A stretch of DNA of 64,000 nucleotides from Planctomycetaceae bacterium (GTDB lineage Bacteria > Planctomycetota > Planctomycetia > Planctomycetales > Planctomycetaceae): NCBI GenBank assembly GCA_028284885.1, contig JANQQW010000270.1, positions 1 to 64,000 on the forward strand, read 5' to 3'. A program made the translations under genes and the position numbers. The notes under the pieces were generated by a model. That model had not been told where the DNA came from. It worked only from the letters and a program-made list of their open reading frames with translations, and made no database searches. Positions 47,594 to 56,423 of this stretch are shown here, in pieces (the first letter of the stretch is position 1; each line of letters starts with the position of its first letter).

Positions 47594-48439
47594 TCAGTCG
47601 GCCGCATCGGTCGGTCCCCGGCTACGGCCCCACTCGACGAACCTTCGCAAGCAGGCCGACGGATCCTCGTCGGACGCATTGGACACGAGCCGAAGCGCAC
47701 TGGTAATCGCAGTCGAAGTCAGGCGGTCGTCCGGGGGAACCTCGCCGAAATCCGCGGGGGCAATGCTCCGGCCGCTCCAGAAAGCCGCCAGCGCGATCCA
47801 CCTCTGCGGACCGGCGGATTCGGCCGCAGCGGACTCTGCTGCCCTTCGATGCTCCTCGTTCGGCTCACGGGCCCACGAGTCGGCAGCCAAGAGTGCTGGA
47901 TCGCCGTCGGGTACTGTACCGGTCGAACGCGCACACTCCACGGACCAGTGAACGGCGGCGGGACGGGGCAGCGTGTAGGCCAAGACACGCACGGCGTCTT
48001 CGTAGAGCGCTCCGTCCACCAACTGGGCGAGGTAGTCGGCGAGTTCTTGATCACCGAGCAGTTCGAGCGCTGTTGGAGTGAGCTCGAGAGTGCCAAGTCG
48101 TTCACGAACCGTAGCCTGCATGGAACCACCGTCCGGCGCCGAAGGGCCTGGCCCGTGGACGATGACGGCGAAACGAGTCGATGCAACACGCAGTTCGTCA
48201 CCGTTGGTGATCGGCCCCTCCTTGATTGGTTGCTCGTTCACAGTCACACCCGGTTCGCCATCAGTGCGATCCGCGACCTCGCATCCCGCCGGACCGCAAC
48301 GCAGTTCGACGTGTACCTCCTTCATCGCCGAGTCCTCTCGAAACACGAAGTCCGCCCACTCCGAGCTACCGATCGTTGCGGATTGGCCATCCCGAAGCCG
48401 AATTCGCTTTCCCTCGCGGGTTCTGAGCTCGAGCTGCAT
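47594..48439 (-). CDS. FHA-domain protein, first gene of the main T6SS operon
   Basis: 281 residues from the ATG at 48439 (MQLELRTREGKRIRLRDGQS). The first 100 residues are a forkhead-associated domain: ATIGSSEWADFVF, MKEVHVELRCGPAG and PITNGDELRVASTRF. It would bind phosphothreonine, as in TagH/Fha1, which controls T6SS firing after PpkA phosphorylation. The C-terminal part (VLAYTLPRPAAVHWSVECAR, ALAAFWSGRSIAP) resembles a domain often joined to FHA in such loci, which I cannot name with certainty. No Ser/Thr kinase or phosphatase is in the window. Longer upstream frame to 48730 is not credible. Confidence 0.82.
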   Translation of the reverse strand: MQLELRTREGKRIRLRDGQSATIGSSEWADFVFREDSAMKEVHVELRCGPAGCEVADRTDGEPGVTVNEQPIKEGPITNGDELRVASTRFAVIVHGPGPSAPDGGSMQATVRERLGTLELTPTALELLGDQELADYLAQLVDGALYEDAVRVLAYTLPRPAAVHWSVECARSTGTVPDGDPALLAADSWAREPNEEHRRAAESAAAESAGPQRWIALAAFWSGRSIAPADFGEVPPDDRLTSTAITSALRLVSNASDEDPSACLRRFVEWGRSRGPTDAAD

Positions 48440-48781
48440 TGTAAGACCGGAGTTGGTGGTCGAACCGCGGGATGGCCGGTGCCACAACCTGGCAACGTCC
48501 GCTGCCCGTCGAAGAAGAGGGGTCCTGGATTTGTCATCAAGGGGCCCGCCCTTCGCAAGGCCGAAGTATCGTTCGCAACAACGAGGACGACATCGACGTG
48601 ACAGCGGACGCACACCGCAGGAGCCGACGTGACGGTCCGGAGAACGGCTCAACGTACCTCCCGTAGGCGGAGGGCACCGCTTGCTGCCCACCCACCGCAG
48701 GATGGGCCGTGGCCAAGGCGTCGTGGTCATGGACGTGCTCTTTCGTCGGGCACGCGGGTCCGCACGTCTGGACCGCGATTC
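48440..48781. other. Region upstream of the T6SS operon, no gene seen
   Basis: About 340 bp upstream of the FHA gene. Short frames here show no motifs. It should contain the promoter of the leftward T6SS operon, but I cannot identify promoter elements by eye. Confidence 0.5.
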
Positions 48782-48994
48782 TCAACGACCGGAGCGGCCC
48801 GCCCTGGTCGGGTCGGGGTCGTCCTCGTCGTAGTCGGGCATCAATTCCGCCATCGGCAGGTCGAGGGCGTTGGCGATCTTCTCGACGGTGGCCAGGGTCA
48901 CGTTGCGTTCGCCCCGTTCGACCATGCTGACGAAGGTGCGGTGGAGGCCGGCGAGTTGGCCGAGTTTCTCTTGGGAGTGACCGGCACGGGTCCG
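48782..48994 (-). pseudogene. XRE-family HTH remnant, N-terminus lost
   Basis: The last 70 codons of an XRE regulator are readable: RTRAGHSQEKLGQLAGLHRT, FVSMVERGERNVTLATVEKI and ANALDLPMAELMPDYDEDDP. The usual first 10-15 residues and any start codon in frame are missing. In frame upstream there is only out-of-phase sequence of the next gene. It overlaps the end of the hypothetical gene at 48898-49644 by 97 bp. I read it as the product of a deletion or insertion joint; translation by frameshift from the upstream gene cannot be excluded. Confidence 0.6.
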
Positions 48995-49644
48995 TCGAGA
49001 TTGGCGTAGACGTCCGTCGCCTGCTCGACGGCGTGGCTGACCCACGCCAGCGGCAGCAGGACGTGGTCCTCGTAGGTCCGTCGCGTCATGGCAACGAGGT
49101 CGGCAACCGACCGTCCCGTCTCGTGGACGAGACCGTTCAGCTCCGGTCCCTCGCAGGTGATCTCGCTCAGGACGTCCTCCGTGAATGCGGCCCAGAACGC
49201 GGGGAGGACCGGACGGTCCCACCCGACGGGACACCTCGTACGAGCGTGCCGCTCGATGCGACGGTCCATCCGCAGGGCCGTCTGCAACATCCAGTCGGAC
49301 GAGGCGTCGAGACGCTCGCCGCGGGCCCAGCCGAGCGGCTCGAGCACGAGGTTCTTCTCGAAGGCGTGTGACTCCGCCCCGCCGAGGGCGACGCCCCACG
49401 GGATTCGCCGAGCCCCGTAACCGGCGAAACGAAGTCGATGTGCTCCGCACTCGTCGACGACGTCGTGCAACAGGACGAGCGTCAGACGCTCGACGGGGAC
49501 GAGCGTCTCCTGGCGGCCGGGGTTGACGATGTCGAACGCGGCGAACGGCCGCGGAAGCGGGAGGTCGAGACGGACCCGCCGACCGATCTGGCGATGCCAG
49601 CGGTCGACGAGCGGGGAGAGAGTCGGCAGCGTAGCCGTGTTCAC
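48898..49644 (-). CDS. Hypothetical protein, probably with a chimeric C-terminus
   Basis: 248 residues from a GTG at 49644; AAGGAG stands six bases before, which fixes the start. I do not recognise the family. Features: WHRQIGRRVRLDLPLPRPFA near the start, a middle segment LTLVLLHDVVDECGAHRLRF, and two helices in the last third (FTEDVLSEITCEGPELNGLV, VADLVAMTRRTYEDHVLLPL). The final 33 or so residues are out-of-phase XRE coding sequence, so the true C-terminus is probably lost. Between two mobile-element relics. Confidence 0.5.
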   Translation of the reverse strand: MNTATLPTLSPLVDRWHRQIGRRVRLDLPLPRPFAAFDIVNPGRQETLVPVERLTLVLLHDVVDECGAHRLRFAGYGARRIPWGVALGGAESHAFEKNLVLEPLGWARGERLDASSDWMLQTALRMDRRIERHARTRCPVGWDRPVLPAFWAAFTEDVLSEITCEGPELNGLVHETGRSVADLVAMTRRTYEDHVLLPLAWVSHAVEQATDVYANLDGPVPVTPKRNSANSPASTAPSSAWSNGANAT

Positions 49645-49725
49645 GATGGTCTCCTTGTTGTCACGTCGGATGGGCAGTCGGCTTCGGCCGAGTGGTTGGC
49701 GGTCGCGGACCGCGCAACGAGAAAC

Positions 49726-49753
49726 GGCCGGCCCCCCAAAAGGGTGACCGGCC
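49726..49753 (-). terminator. Hairpin with short U-tract
   Basis: GGCCGG arms with an inner CCC/GGG stem and an AAAA loop; on the minus strand it is followed by GTTTCTCGTT. It lies between the recombinase relic and the gene starting at 49644, so it could end an upstream transcript or attenuate that gene. Confidence 0.45.
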
Positions 49754-50021
49754 TTTGACGGAGTGGGTGGTCGTGGACTCGCCGGCTCCCGCCCCCGCCG
49801 GGGTCGGGGAGAACATCATCGGGACGACTCCGGTCGATCCTGACGCTTCGGACGACTCGGGCCGCTCCGATCCCGAGGTCGCCCCGACGTGCTGGCACTC
49901 GGACGGGATAGCCGACCGTCGACGACCGCGCGAGCAGCAATTGTCATTACCTGGTGCAGGGAGGACTCCGGGGTCACGACCAGTCGTTCGTGGTCGATGG
50001 GCAGCTCCTCGACTTGGGGAC

Positions 50022-50058
50022 TGAAAACGAAACGACCCCGGCCATGTGACCGGGGTCG
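50022..50058 (-). terminator. Rho-independent terminator of the serine recombinase
   Basis: Perfect 9-bp stem CGACCCCGG / CCGGGGTCG (50033-50041 and 50050-50058) with an 8-base loop; the minus strand continues TTTCGTTTTC. It lies 26 bp after the recombinase stop at 50084. The stretch from here to 49754 holds only a possible short fragment (EELPIDHERLVVTPESSL) without a usable start. Confidence 0.75.
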
Positions 50059-50083
50059 AGCGTCGTCGTGGACTCGCTTCCAA

Positions 50084-52050
50084 TCAGAGCGCGGGACGTT
50101 CGTAGTCGGCGCTCGGCTCGAACTCGTACCGATGGTGGAGATGACGGCGCAACTTACCGTCGTCGTCCGGCGGTTCGAGCAGGACGTCGTAGGCCGATGC
50201 GAGCCCGCGTTCGAAGCGCACCCGTTCGAGGTGCAACGCGTTGCCGACCGCGGTCGTCGTCGGCCGCGACTCATTCGGGCGGCGATCTGCTTCTGAGAGA
50301 GCCCGCCTCGCGACAACCGGGCGGCCTCTTCGCGGATCGCCTCCTTCTGCACGGGCTCGAAGAGGTCGATCGTCTCGACGCCCCGGAGGATCTGCTAGAG
50401 TTCCGAGTTTGCCGCGAGTTCCTCCATGCCGGCGGCGAGGTCGACGACCACCCGGGCCCGGGGAAGCGGATGGCCGGTCCCGTCGCAGAGTCGGACTGTG
50501 TAGACGTGGATCGAGGGAACGAGCTGTCGCAGCAGTCCCATCTGCCACGAGTCGATTGCGAGGCGGTGGAGGCTCTCGTCGAACTCCTCGCGAAGTTCGG
50601 CGACCGACCCAGGGAGGCCCGGCTCCTCGGCCGCGCGCCGCTCGAGGAGCCGCTCCCGACGTTCGAGATCACGTTCGCGCTCGTCGAGTTCCTCTAGGCG
50701 GTCCGCGAACTCGTCTCGGATCCCGTACTCGGCAATCGCGTCCACGAGGTTTTTGCGGAACGATTCGAGGCGATCGCGGTCGGCACTCAGTTGAGACCGT
50801 TCCCGACCGACGTCGACGCGGTCCTCATAGGTCGAGCGGACGAGGTCGGCCCACTGGTCGTCGAACCCGTCCAGGGCGTCGAGCCGAAGGAGGATGCGGT
50901 CCACGATCCGTCCCGCCAGGAGGCCTCCTGGCACCCCGATCGAGTTCCAGCACCGATGCTCGCGCGACCCGTTGCACATCAGGGCGTCCTTCTTGCCGTT
51001 CGCCCCCCAGACCAGTTGCCGGCCGCAGTACCAGCAAACCGCATGCTGGCCGGGAAACCGCGTCCGTGTCCTCGGCCCTCGCGTGAACGGACCGCCGGAC
51101 TCGCGACGACCCAGCCTCGCGTTCTTCTCTCGCAGTCGATGCTCGTGTTCGTCGAACTCGTCCGCGTTGATGATCGCGAGGTGTGGCACCTCGTAGAAAC
51201 TCGGGCCATCCGGGTTGTCGACCGGGATGCGGCGGCCGGTCTCGTGGTGTTTGACCGTCATCCGCTTGTCGCGATACGGCATCCCCTTCAGGATCGTGTT
51301 CGAGTACAGACCGCGGACGAGCCTTCCCGTCCACTTGTTCCCTTTTGCACAAGGGCCGGTTGGGACATCGCTCTTGTTGAAGAAGTCGGCGACCGCCGAG
51401 CAGTCGAGCGTTCTCGACAAGAGGGCCTTGCCCTCCCTGATCCACTCGACCGCGGTCTTCTCTCCGTACATGCGGTCGTCCACATGCCACTCGTCATACG
51501 ACTTCGCTCCGTCCGGTTTGACGACTCCGAAGATCGGGGCAGCGGTTGCTTCGCCACGCCTTCGGAATCGGTTCATCTGCTTCTGCTTGATCCGCTTGGA
51601 GGTGTGGGCGTTATGGGCGACATGGTCCCGGCAGGCGGCGATCGTGTCCTCCTCCCAGTTGGCGTCGGCTGTATCGAGACAGTCGTTCGGAGCAATGCAC
51701 CGGGTGCCATGATCGACCGCGACACCCCAGAGGTCCTTGGCGGCGGTGCCGCGTACAAACCGACCGACGTCGTCCATCACCAACAGGTCGAGTTCGCGCG
51801 ATCGCAACATCGCCTCGACCTCTGCAAGTTCCGGCCGGTCGAGTCGCTTCCCCTTCCCCTTCGTCGCAATCACCCGGTATTCGATCGGGCCGTCGTAGAG
51901 TTCGGCGACCCCCTCCTTCGCGTGATCGACTTGATCCTCGAGGCTCAGTTCCTTCTGGTTCTGGCAGCCGCTGATCCGGGCGACGACGCCCACGATCAGG
52001 GTGTGTCCGTTCTCAGGATTCGGATGTTCACTTCTTCGACGTCTAGACAT
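50084..52050 (-). pseudogene. Large serine recombinase, amber stop and frameshift near C-terminus
   Basis: ATG at 52050 gives MSRRRRSEHPNPENGHTLIV. The resolvase domain contains VARISGCQNQKELSLEDQVD; a recombinase domain follows, with NAHTSKRIKQKQMNRFRRRG and a zinc-ribbon (CWYCGRQLVWGAN, ALMCNGSREHRCWNSIG), then a long coiled coil. The frame meets a TAG at 50395-50397 but continues in the same frame as QILRGVETIDLFEPVQKEAI and LSQKQIAARM. A one-base shift near 50278 moves it to TTTAVGNALHLERVRFERG and HRYEFEPSADYERPAL, ending at 50084. The intact family of this type ends with that same sequence, so the gene has decayed. The N-terminal 551 residues may still be made. Confidence 0.82.
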
Positions 52051-52055
52051 GGGAA

Positions 52056-52071
52056 ACCTCCCGAGGGAGGT
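52056..52071 (-). promoter_or_regulatory. Hairpin containing the recombinase Shine-Dalgarno
   Basis: On the minus strand ACCTCCCTCGGGAGGT stands six bases before the ATG at 52050, with GGAGG in the 3' arm. Compared with 1647-1662 one inner pair has changed from G-C to C-G, preserving the stem. Confidence 0.5.
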
Positions 52072-52245
52072 GCCCACGACGCAGGACTCGTCCCAATGGG
52101 ACATTTCCCGTGAACACAGACGACAACAGCTGACCACGCGCGACAACACATGATCGACCCAAATCCAGTGCCAAACCAACCTTCGTGCGGTAGCGTGCAC
52201 GTATTCAACGACATGCACCGAACCAACGAAAGAAGCCCGGCTTCT
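52067..52245. repeat. Right copy of the recombinase-upstream repeat
   Basis: Same block order and orientation as 1827-1986: GAGGTGCCC, GTCCCAATGGGAC (52090-52102), GAACACAG, GACAAC, GCTGACCA, GTGCGGTA, CGAAAGAAGCCCGGCTTCT. Here it is the 5' region of the decayed serine recombinase and ends in the terminator of the neighbouring peroxidase gene. The copies differ by small indels and substitutions, so they are not recent duplicates. Confidence 0.6.
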
Positions 52246-52264
52246 CGGGAGAAGCCGGGCTTTT
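52233..52264 (-). terminator. Terminator of the DUF1111 gene
   Basis: 14-bp perfect stem AAGCCCGGCTTCTC with a 2-base centre, flanked by CTTTCG on the minus strand and TTTT on the plus strand, so it may work both ways. It is 24 bp after the stop of the leftward peroxidase gene. Confidence 0.75.
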
Positions 52265-52287
52265 GAGCGGTACGATCCTCGAGCTGC

Positions 52288-53958
52288 CTACTCGCGGGAC
52301 GCCACGGCTTCCGGGGCGACGAGCGCGTTGAGGAAGCCGAGGAGTTGCTTCTGCTCGGCCGGCTTCAGCAGCAGGAACCGCAGGCGGGACTCGGAGGCCT
52401 CGCCGCCGTGGAAGGCGATCGCCTGTTCGATGGTCTTCGCGCGGCCGTCGTGCAGGTACGGGGCCGAGGAGCCGACGCCCCACAGCGGCGGCGTCCGCCA
52501 CTCACGCGAGGTCGGTGGGACCGGCTTCGTCTTCTCGCCTTCGGCACTCGCGATCGGCACGTCCTGCGGGTCGGGCTCGGGCGTCATCGGCACGCCGTAC
52601 GACCCGACCGAGCCGAGGGCCGGCCCCATGTCGTGCAGCAGCAGGTCCGTGAACACGCCCTTTGCCTCGCCGACGTCCTCGACGTGGCACTCGGCACAGC
52701 CGATCGAGACGAACAGCTCGTGACCGCTGGTGATCGCGGCGACGGTGTCCCGCTTCACCTGCTTCGCCGGCACGGGCAGGCTGCCGATGTAGTCGACGAG
52801 GGCGTCGAGCTCCTTCTCGTCGAGGTCGAGCCCCTTCGCCTCGTAGTCGGGCGTGTAGGCGACGGTCGCCTGCTTCGCACCGGGCACCTCGAGGCCGAGT
52901 TCGTTGGCGCAGGCGGCGATGGTGAAGTCCTTGAGGCTCCCCTTCTGGGCCTTCCAGCCGAAACGGCCGAGCGACCCGTCGGCGAGTCGGTGCGGCCGAC
53001 CGGAGATGCGACCCCCCGCCTCCTGCTGCTTCTTCGCGAGCGCCTCGATGGCCTCGCTCGGGATGCGGTCGATGACGCCGGCGCCCCAGAGGGCCGTCGT
53101 GTTCCGCTGGGCCCGCTGCAGCGACCCGCCGTGGAACGGAACGGCGAACGAGGCCATCGGGTTCGCCTGCGACTGAATGACCCGAGTCTTGCCCTGAAGC
53201 TCCGACAGTACGGGAAAGTCGTTGCCGACGACGCCGTTGAACGCCAGGGTCTGCACCTCCACACCGATCGGCCCGCCAAGCTGCATCGTCTCGAACTGGT
53301 TGACCCCCACCGGGTCGAAGGACATGGTCTGCTGCGGGACGAGGTTTCCGTGAAGTCCGGTGTTGGCGTTCGTCAGTCGCTGCTTCCACCTGGCGTGAGC
53401 CGCCGTGTCGGTTCCCTTGGCGTGGAGCACGACCGTGTCGGACGTCTCGAACTCGGGGTGCAGCTTCGCGACCAGTTGCTTGCGGAGCTCGACCCGCTGC
53501 CTCTTCACCGCGGCGAGGGCGTTCTCGAACTGCCGCTTCGCCTGCTCCTCGGTGACCTCGAGATCGGCCGGCTCCACGACGGACGGCACGGGGTCGGGCG
53601 ACGGCAGGAACGACTCCAGGATCGCCCCGAGCGGACCACGGTCCGGTCTCGCGGCGGGGGCGGCCCGCGGCGGTTCGGGAATCGCCTGAAAGTGTTCTCG
53701 TCGCGGCAGCGCGGGCTGCTGGACGGTCAGCAGGTGGACGTTCTTGTCGAGCGCCCCGCCGCCGCCGGCCCCGCCCTGGTCGTGACAGGCGACGCAGGAG
53801 TTCGCGTTGAAGACCGGCCCGAGGCCGTCCCCCCCGTGGCTGCGTTCGTCGTTCGCCGTCCAGACGCGTTCGAAGATCTCCTTGCCGTCGGGCTCGCCTC
53901 CGAAAGCCGTTCCGGCCGCCATCGCGACCACGACGCTCCAGCACACGGTTCGCATCAT
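52288..53958 (-). CDS. Di-haem oxidoreductase (DUF1111), secreted
   Basis: 556 residues from the ATG at 53958 (MMRTVCWSVVVAMAAGTAFG, a signal peptide). Two haem c sites: NSCVACHDQGG near residue 60 and IGCAECHVEDV in the last third. GLGPVFNANSCVACH and RTPPLWGVGSSAPYLHDGRA with its distal-haem region are typical for the DUF1111/thiol oxidoreductase branch of MauG/cytochrome c peroxidases. A Gly-rich linker follows the first haem. Periplasmic electron transfer, exact reaction unknown. Divergent from the glucose dehydrogenase across 241 bp. Confidence 0.9.
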   Translation of the reverse strand: MMRTVCWSVVVAMAAGTAFGGEPDGKEIFERVWTANDERSHGGDGLGPVFNANSCVACHDQGGAGGGGALDKNVHLLTVQQPALPRREHFQAIPEPPRAAPAARPDRGPLGAILESFLPSPDPVPSVVEPADLEVTEEQAKRQFENALAAVKRQRVELRKQLVAKLHPEFETSDTVVLHAKGTDTAAHARWKQRLTNANTGLHGNLVPQQTMSFDPVGVNQFETMQLGGPIGVEVQTLAFNGVVGNDFPVLSELQGKTRVIQSQANPMASFAVPFHGGSLQRAQRNTTALWGAGVIDRIPSEAIEALAKKQQEAGGRISGRPHRLADGSLGRFGWKAQKGSLKDFTIAACANELGLEVPGAKQATVAYTPDYEAKGLDLDEKELDALVDYIGSLPVPAKQVKRDTVAAITSGHELFVSIGCAECHVEDVGEAKGVFTDLLLHDMGPALGSVGSYGVPMTPEPDPQDVPIASAEGEKTKPVPPTSREWRTPPLWGVGSSAPYLHDGRAKTIEQAIAFHGGEASESRLRFLLLKPAEQKQLLGFLNALVAPEAVASRE

Positions 53959-54199
53959 CGTTCGACTCCCTGAGGGTGAGGGCCCGGTTGTACGGACGTT
54001 AGGCGGAGCGCCGCGATCCGGCAACAAGAATCCGCCGGGAAAGGTCCCCGGTGGGAAGACGCCCGGTCGCTCGGTTCCTTGGAGGAAATCCGCGAATCCG
54101 TCTCGAACGACGACGATCGCCTCTTGGTCGGTCGTGCGGGCTGCCGGGCACGGTTAGAATGCCGGGCCTTCCACCGAGAGAAACCCGAGGACACGCGCC

Positions 54200-55306
54200 G
54201 TGAAAGCCGTTGCCGTCAAGCCGGGGACGCCGAACAGCGTCCATCTCGCCGAGCAGCCCGTGCCGTCGGTCGGCGACGTCCCCGAGGGCCGGGGCGTGCT
54301 CGTCCGCACGTTGAAGGTCGGCGTCGACGCGACCGACCGCGAGATCAACGACGCCCTCTACGGCAACGCCCCGCCCGGGTTCGAGCACCTCACCATCGGC
54401 CACGAGTGCTTCGGCGTCGTCGAGGAGGTGGGACCGGCCGTCACGAAGGTGAAGCCGGGCGACTACGTCACCTGCACCGTCCGCCGGCCGGGCGGATCGA
54501 TCTACGACAAGATCGGCCGCAGCGACATCACCAGCGAGGAGACCTACTACGAGCGGGGCATCAACCTGCTGCACGGGTTCCTCACCGAGTACTTCGTCGA
54601 CGACGAGGAGTTCATCGTGCGGATGCCGGTGGGGCTGAAGCACCTGCACGTGCTGGCCGAGCCGATGAGCTGCGCGGCCAAGGCGGTCGAGCAGGCGTAC
54701 GAGGCCCAGAAGCGGCTGCAGGTGTGGGAGCCGAAGCGGGCCTTCGTCACCGGGGCCGGCCAGATCGGCCTGCTGACGACGTTGGTCCTCCGGCTCCGCG
54801 GCCTCGACGTCTACACCTGTGCCCGGTCGCCGAAGGAGGGGAACCTGAAGGCCGAGATCGCCGAGGGGTACGGGGCGACCTACGTCAGCACGTCCGGCAC
54901 CACGCTCCCGGACCTCGCGAACGAGGTGGGCAAGCCGGACCTGATCGTCGAGGCGACCGGGTCGTCCGCGGTCGCCTACGAGACGATGGAGGTCGTGGGC
55001 CACAACGGGGCCGTCGTCTGGACCAGCATCACCGGAGGCAACCGCCGGACCGAGGTCCCGACCGACCACGTGAACCTCAACTGGGTGCTCGGCAACAAGC
55101 TGCTGCTCGGGTCGGTCAACGCGAACTACCGCCACTTCGAGTCCGGCATCGCCGACATGGCCCTCGGCGAGGTCACCTTCCCCGGCGTCACCGAGAAGAT
55201 CCTCACCAACCCGGTCGACGGCATGGACGAGTACGCCGAGATGATGCGGCTCCTCGTCGAGGACAAGGACGCGCTGAAGGTGTACGTCAACGTGGCGGAT
55301 GGGTGA
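54200..55306 (+). CDS. gdh: Glucose 1-dehydrogenase, zinc-type MDR family
   Basis: 368 residues from a GTG at 54200 ([20 protein letters not shown]). Catalytic zinc ligands appear as DATDRE (Asp43 in place of the usual Cys, as in haloarchaeal enzymes), GHECFG (His68, Glu69) and the Glu in [10 protein letters not shown]. The Rossmann turn [13 protein letters not shown] is present. This is the archaeal-type glucose dehydrogenase of the non-phosphorylated Entner-Doudoroff route, oxidising glucose to gluconolactone with NAD(P)+. The rest of that route is not in the window. Structural zinc lobe cysteines are absent. Confidence 0.88.
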   Translation: MKAVAVKPGTPNSVHLAEQPVPSVGDVPEGRGVLVRTLKVGVDATDREINDALYGNAPPGFEHLTIGHECFGVVEEVGPAVTKVKPGDYVTCTVRRPGGSIYDKIGRSDITSEETYYERGINLLHGFLTEYFVDDEEFIVRMPVGLKHLHVLAEPMSCAAKAVEQAYEAQKRLQVWEPKRAFVTGAGQIGLLTTLVLRLRGLDVYTCARSPKEGNLKAEIAEGYGATYVSTSGTTLPDLANEVGKPDLIVEATGSSAVAYETMEVVGHNGAVVWTSITGGNRRTEVPTDHVNLNWVLGNKLLLGSVNANYRHFESGIADMALGEVTFPGVTEKILTNPVDGMDEYAEMMRLLVEDKDALKVYVNVADG

Positions 55307-55350
55307 CCGCCCGCGAACGCGACGACGCCGTCCAACCGCGGACCCGTGCG

Positions 55351-56349
55351 ATGTCTCGAGCAGGGTACACGACAGTGAGTCTCGATCCACCATCGTTGTC
55401 CAGCACGCTCGGTCGAAGAGAAGAGCTGCTCTTATGCCTGCTGTCGATCACGATCCTGCTCGCCCCGAGTGGTGTCCTCGCGGCGGATCCCCCGGCCCCG
55501 ATGCCCGTGCCGAAGCACTTTCACCGGGCGGTCGCGTTCGACGGCAAGATCTTCGTCTTCGGTGGTGGCACCGGTCGCCGGTTCCCCGTGCTCGACGTCG
55601 AGTCGCAGAGGTGGAGCGAACGGGAGTCGCCGTTCACGCAGCGTCCGGCACTCGTGACCGCGGTGGCGGGAGAGACGCTGTACGTTCTCGACCCGTTCAC
55701 ACCCGCACTGCGGAGCTACGATCCCGAGAAGGACGAGTGGAACACGCTGGCACGACCGCCCCGCAAGCGAGCCAACACCTCGCTCGCGGCGTTCAAGGGT
55801 CGGCTGTACCTCGTCGGCTCGTACCTGGGCGTCGCCGCGGAGCACTCCGTCGAGATCTACGACCCGAAGTCGAACTCTTGGTCGACGGGGCCACCGCTCC
55901 CGGGGATCGAGAAGGAGGACCACTTTCATCTCACCGCCGTTCTCGGCGATCGGCTGCACGTCGTCGGCCACTACTTCGGCGGGAAGAGCCACTGGGTCTT
56001 CGACGGGAAGACGTGGGAGAGCCGGGCGGACGCGCCGGTGGCCTGTGGCTGGAAGTCCGACGGCCTCGAAGCCGTGCGTGACGGCCTGCTGCTCTTCAAG
56101 CCGGCCGCCCCCACACCGGGAGAGAACGCCGAGCGTCCGGACGAGATCTTCCACTACGACGCGAAGAAGGATCGTTGGAGGTCGCTCGGCTCCCTGCCGA
56201 AGGGCTACCCCGTGATCTTCGGCGCGACAGCCCGCCTCAACGACCAGGTCTACGTGCTCGGCGGTCATCCCGACCCCACCGCGGTCTTCCGGTACGATGT
56301 CACCTCGCGAGCTTGGGAGCGGTCGGGCGACGGGAAGCCGGAGTCGTAG
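55351..56349 (+). CDS. Secreted kelch-repeat protein
   Basis: 332 residues from the ATG at 55351. A signal peptide (LLLCLLSITILLAPSGVLAA) is followed by about five kelch motifs with the paired aromatic pattern: IFVFGGGTGRRFPVLDVESQ, LYVLDPFTPALRSYDPEKDE, LYLVGSYLGVAAEHSVEIYD, HFHLTAVLGDRLHVVGHYF and VYVLGGHPDPTAVFRYDVT. These build a beta-propeller. No enzyme motif is seen; binding of sugar or protein outside the cytoplasm is likely. The frame is open upstream but is shadow of the dehydrogenase. Confidence 0.85.
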   Translation: MSRAGYTTVSLDPPSLSSTLGRREELLLCLLSITILLAPSGVLAADPPAPMPVPKHFHRAVAFDGKIFVFGGGTGRRFPVLDVESQRWSERESPFTQRPALVTAVAGETLYVLDPFTPALRSYDPEKDEWNTLARPPRKRANTSLAAFKGRLYLVGSYLGVAAEHSVEIYDPKSNSWSTGPPLPGIEKEDHFHLTAVLGDRLHVVGHYFGGKSHWVFDGKTWESRADAPVACGWKSDGLEAVRDGLLLFKPAAPTPGENAERPDEIFHYDAKKDRWRSLGSLPKGYPVIFGATARLNDQVYVLGGHPDPTAVFRYDVTSRAWERSGDGKPES

Positions 56350-56423
56350 CCGTCCGAACCGTCACCGCGCTGCCCCGATCGGGAGCGCGACTGCCTTGTT
56401 CCCTCTGTGACCCCGTTGCCTCC

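Noticed and set aside
48898-52050. A toxin-antitoxin pair formed by the XRE remnant and the unknown gene
   Set aside because: The XRE part lacks a start codon and its DNA-binding N-terminus, and the partner shows no toxin motif.
54079-55350. N-terminal extension of the kelch protein by 424 codons
   Set aside because: The region is the glucose dehydrogenase gene in another phase. The signal peptide after 55351 fixes the true start.
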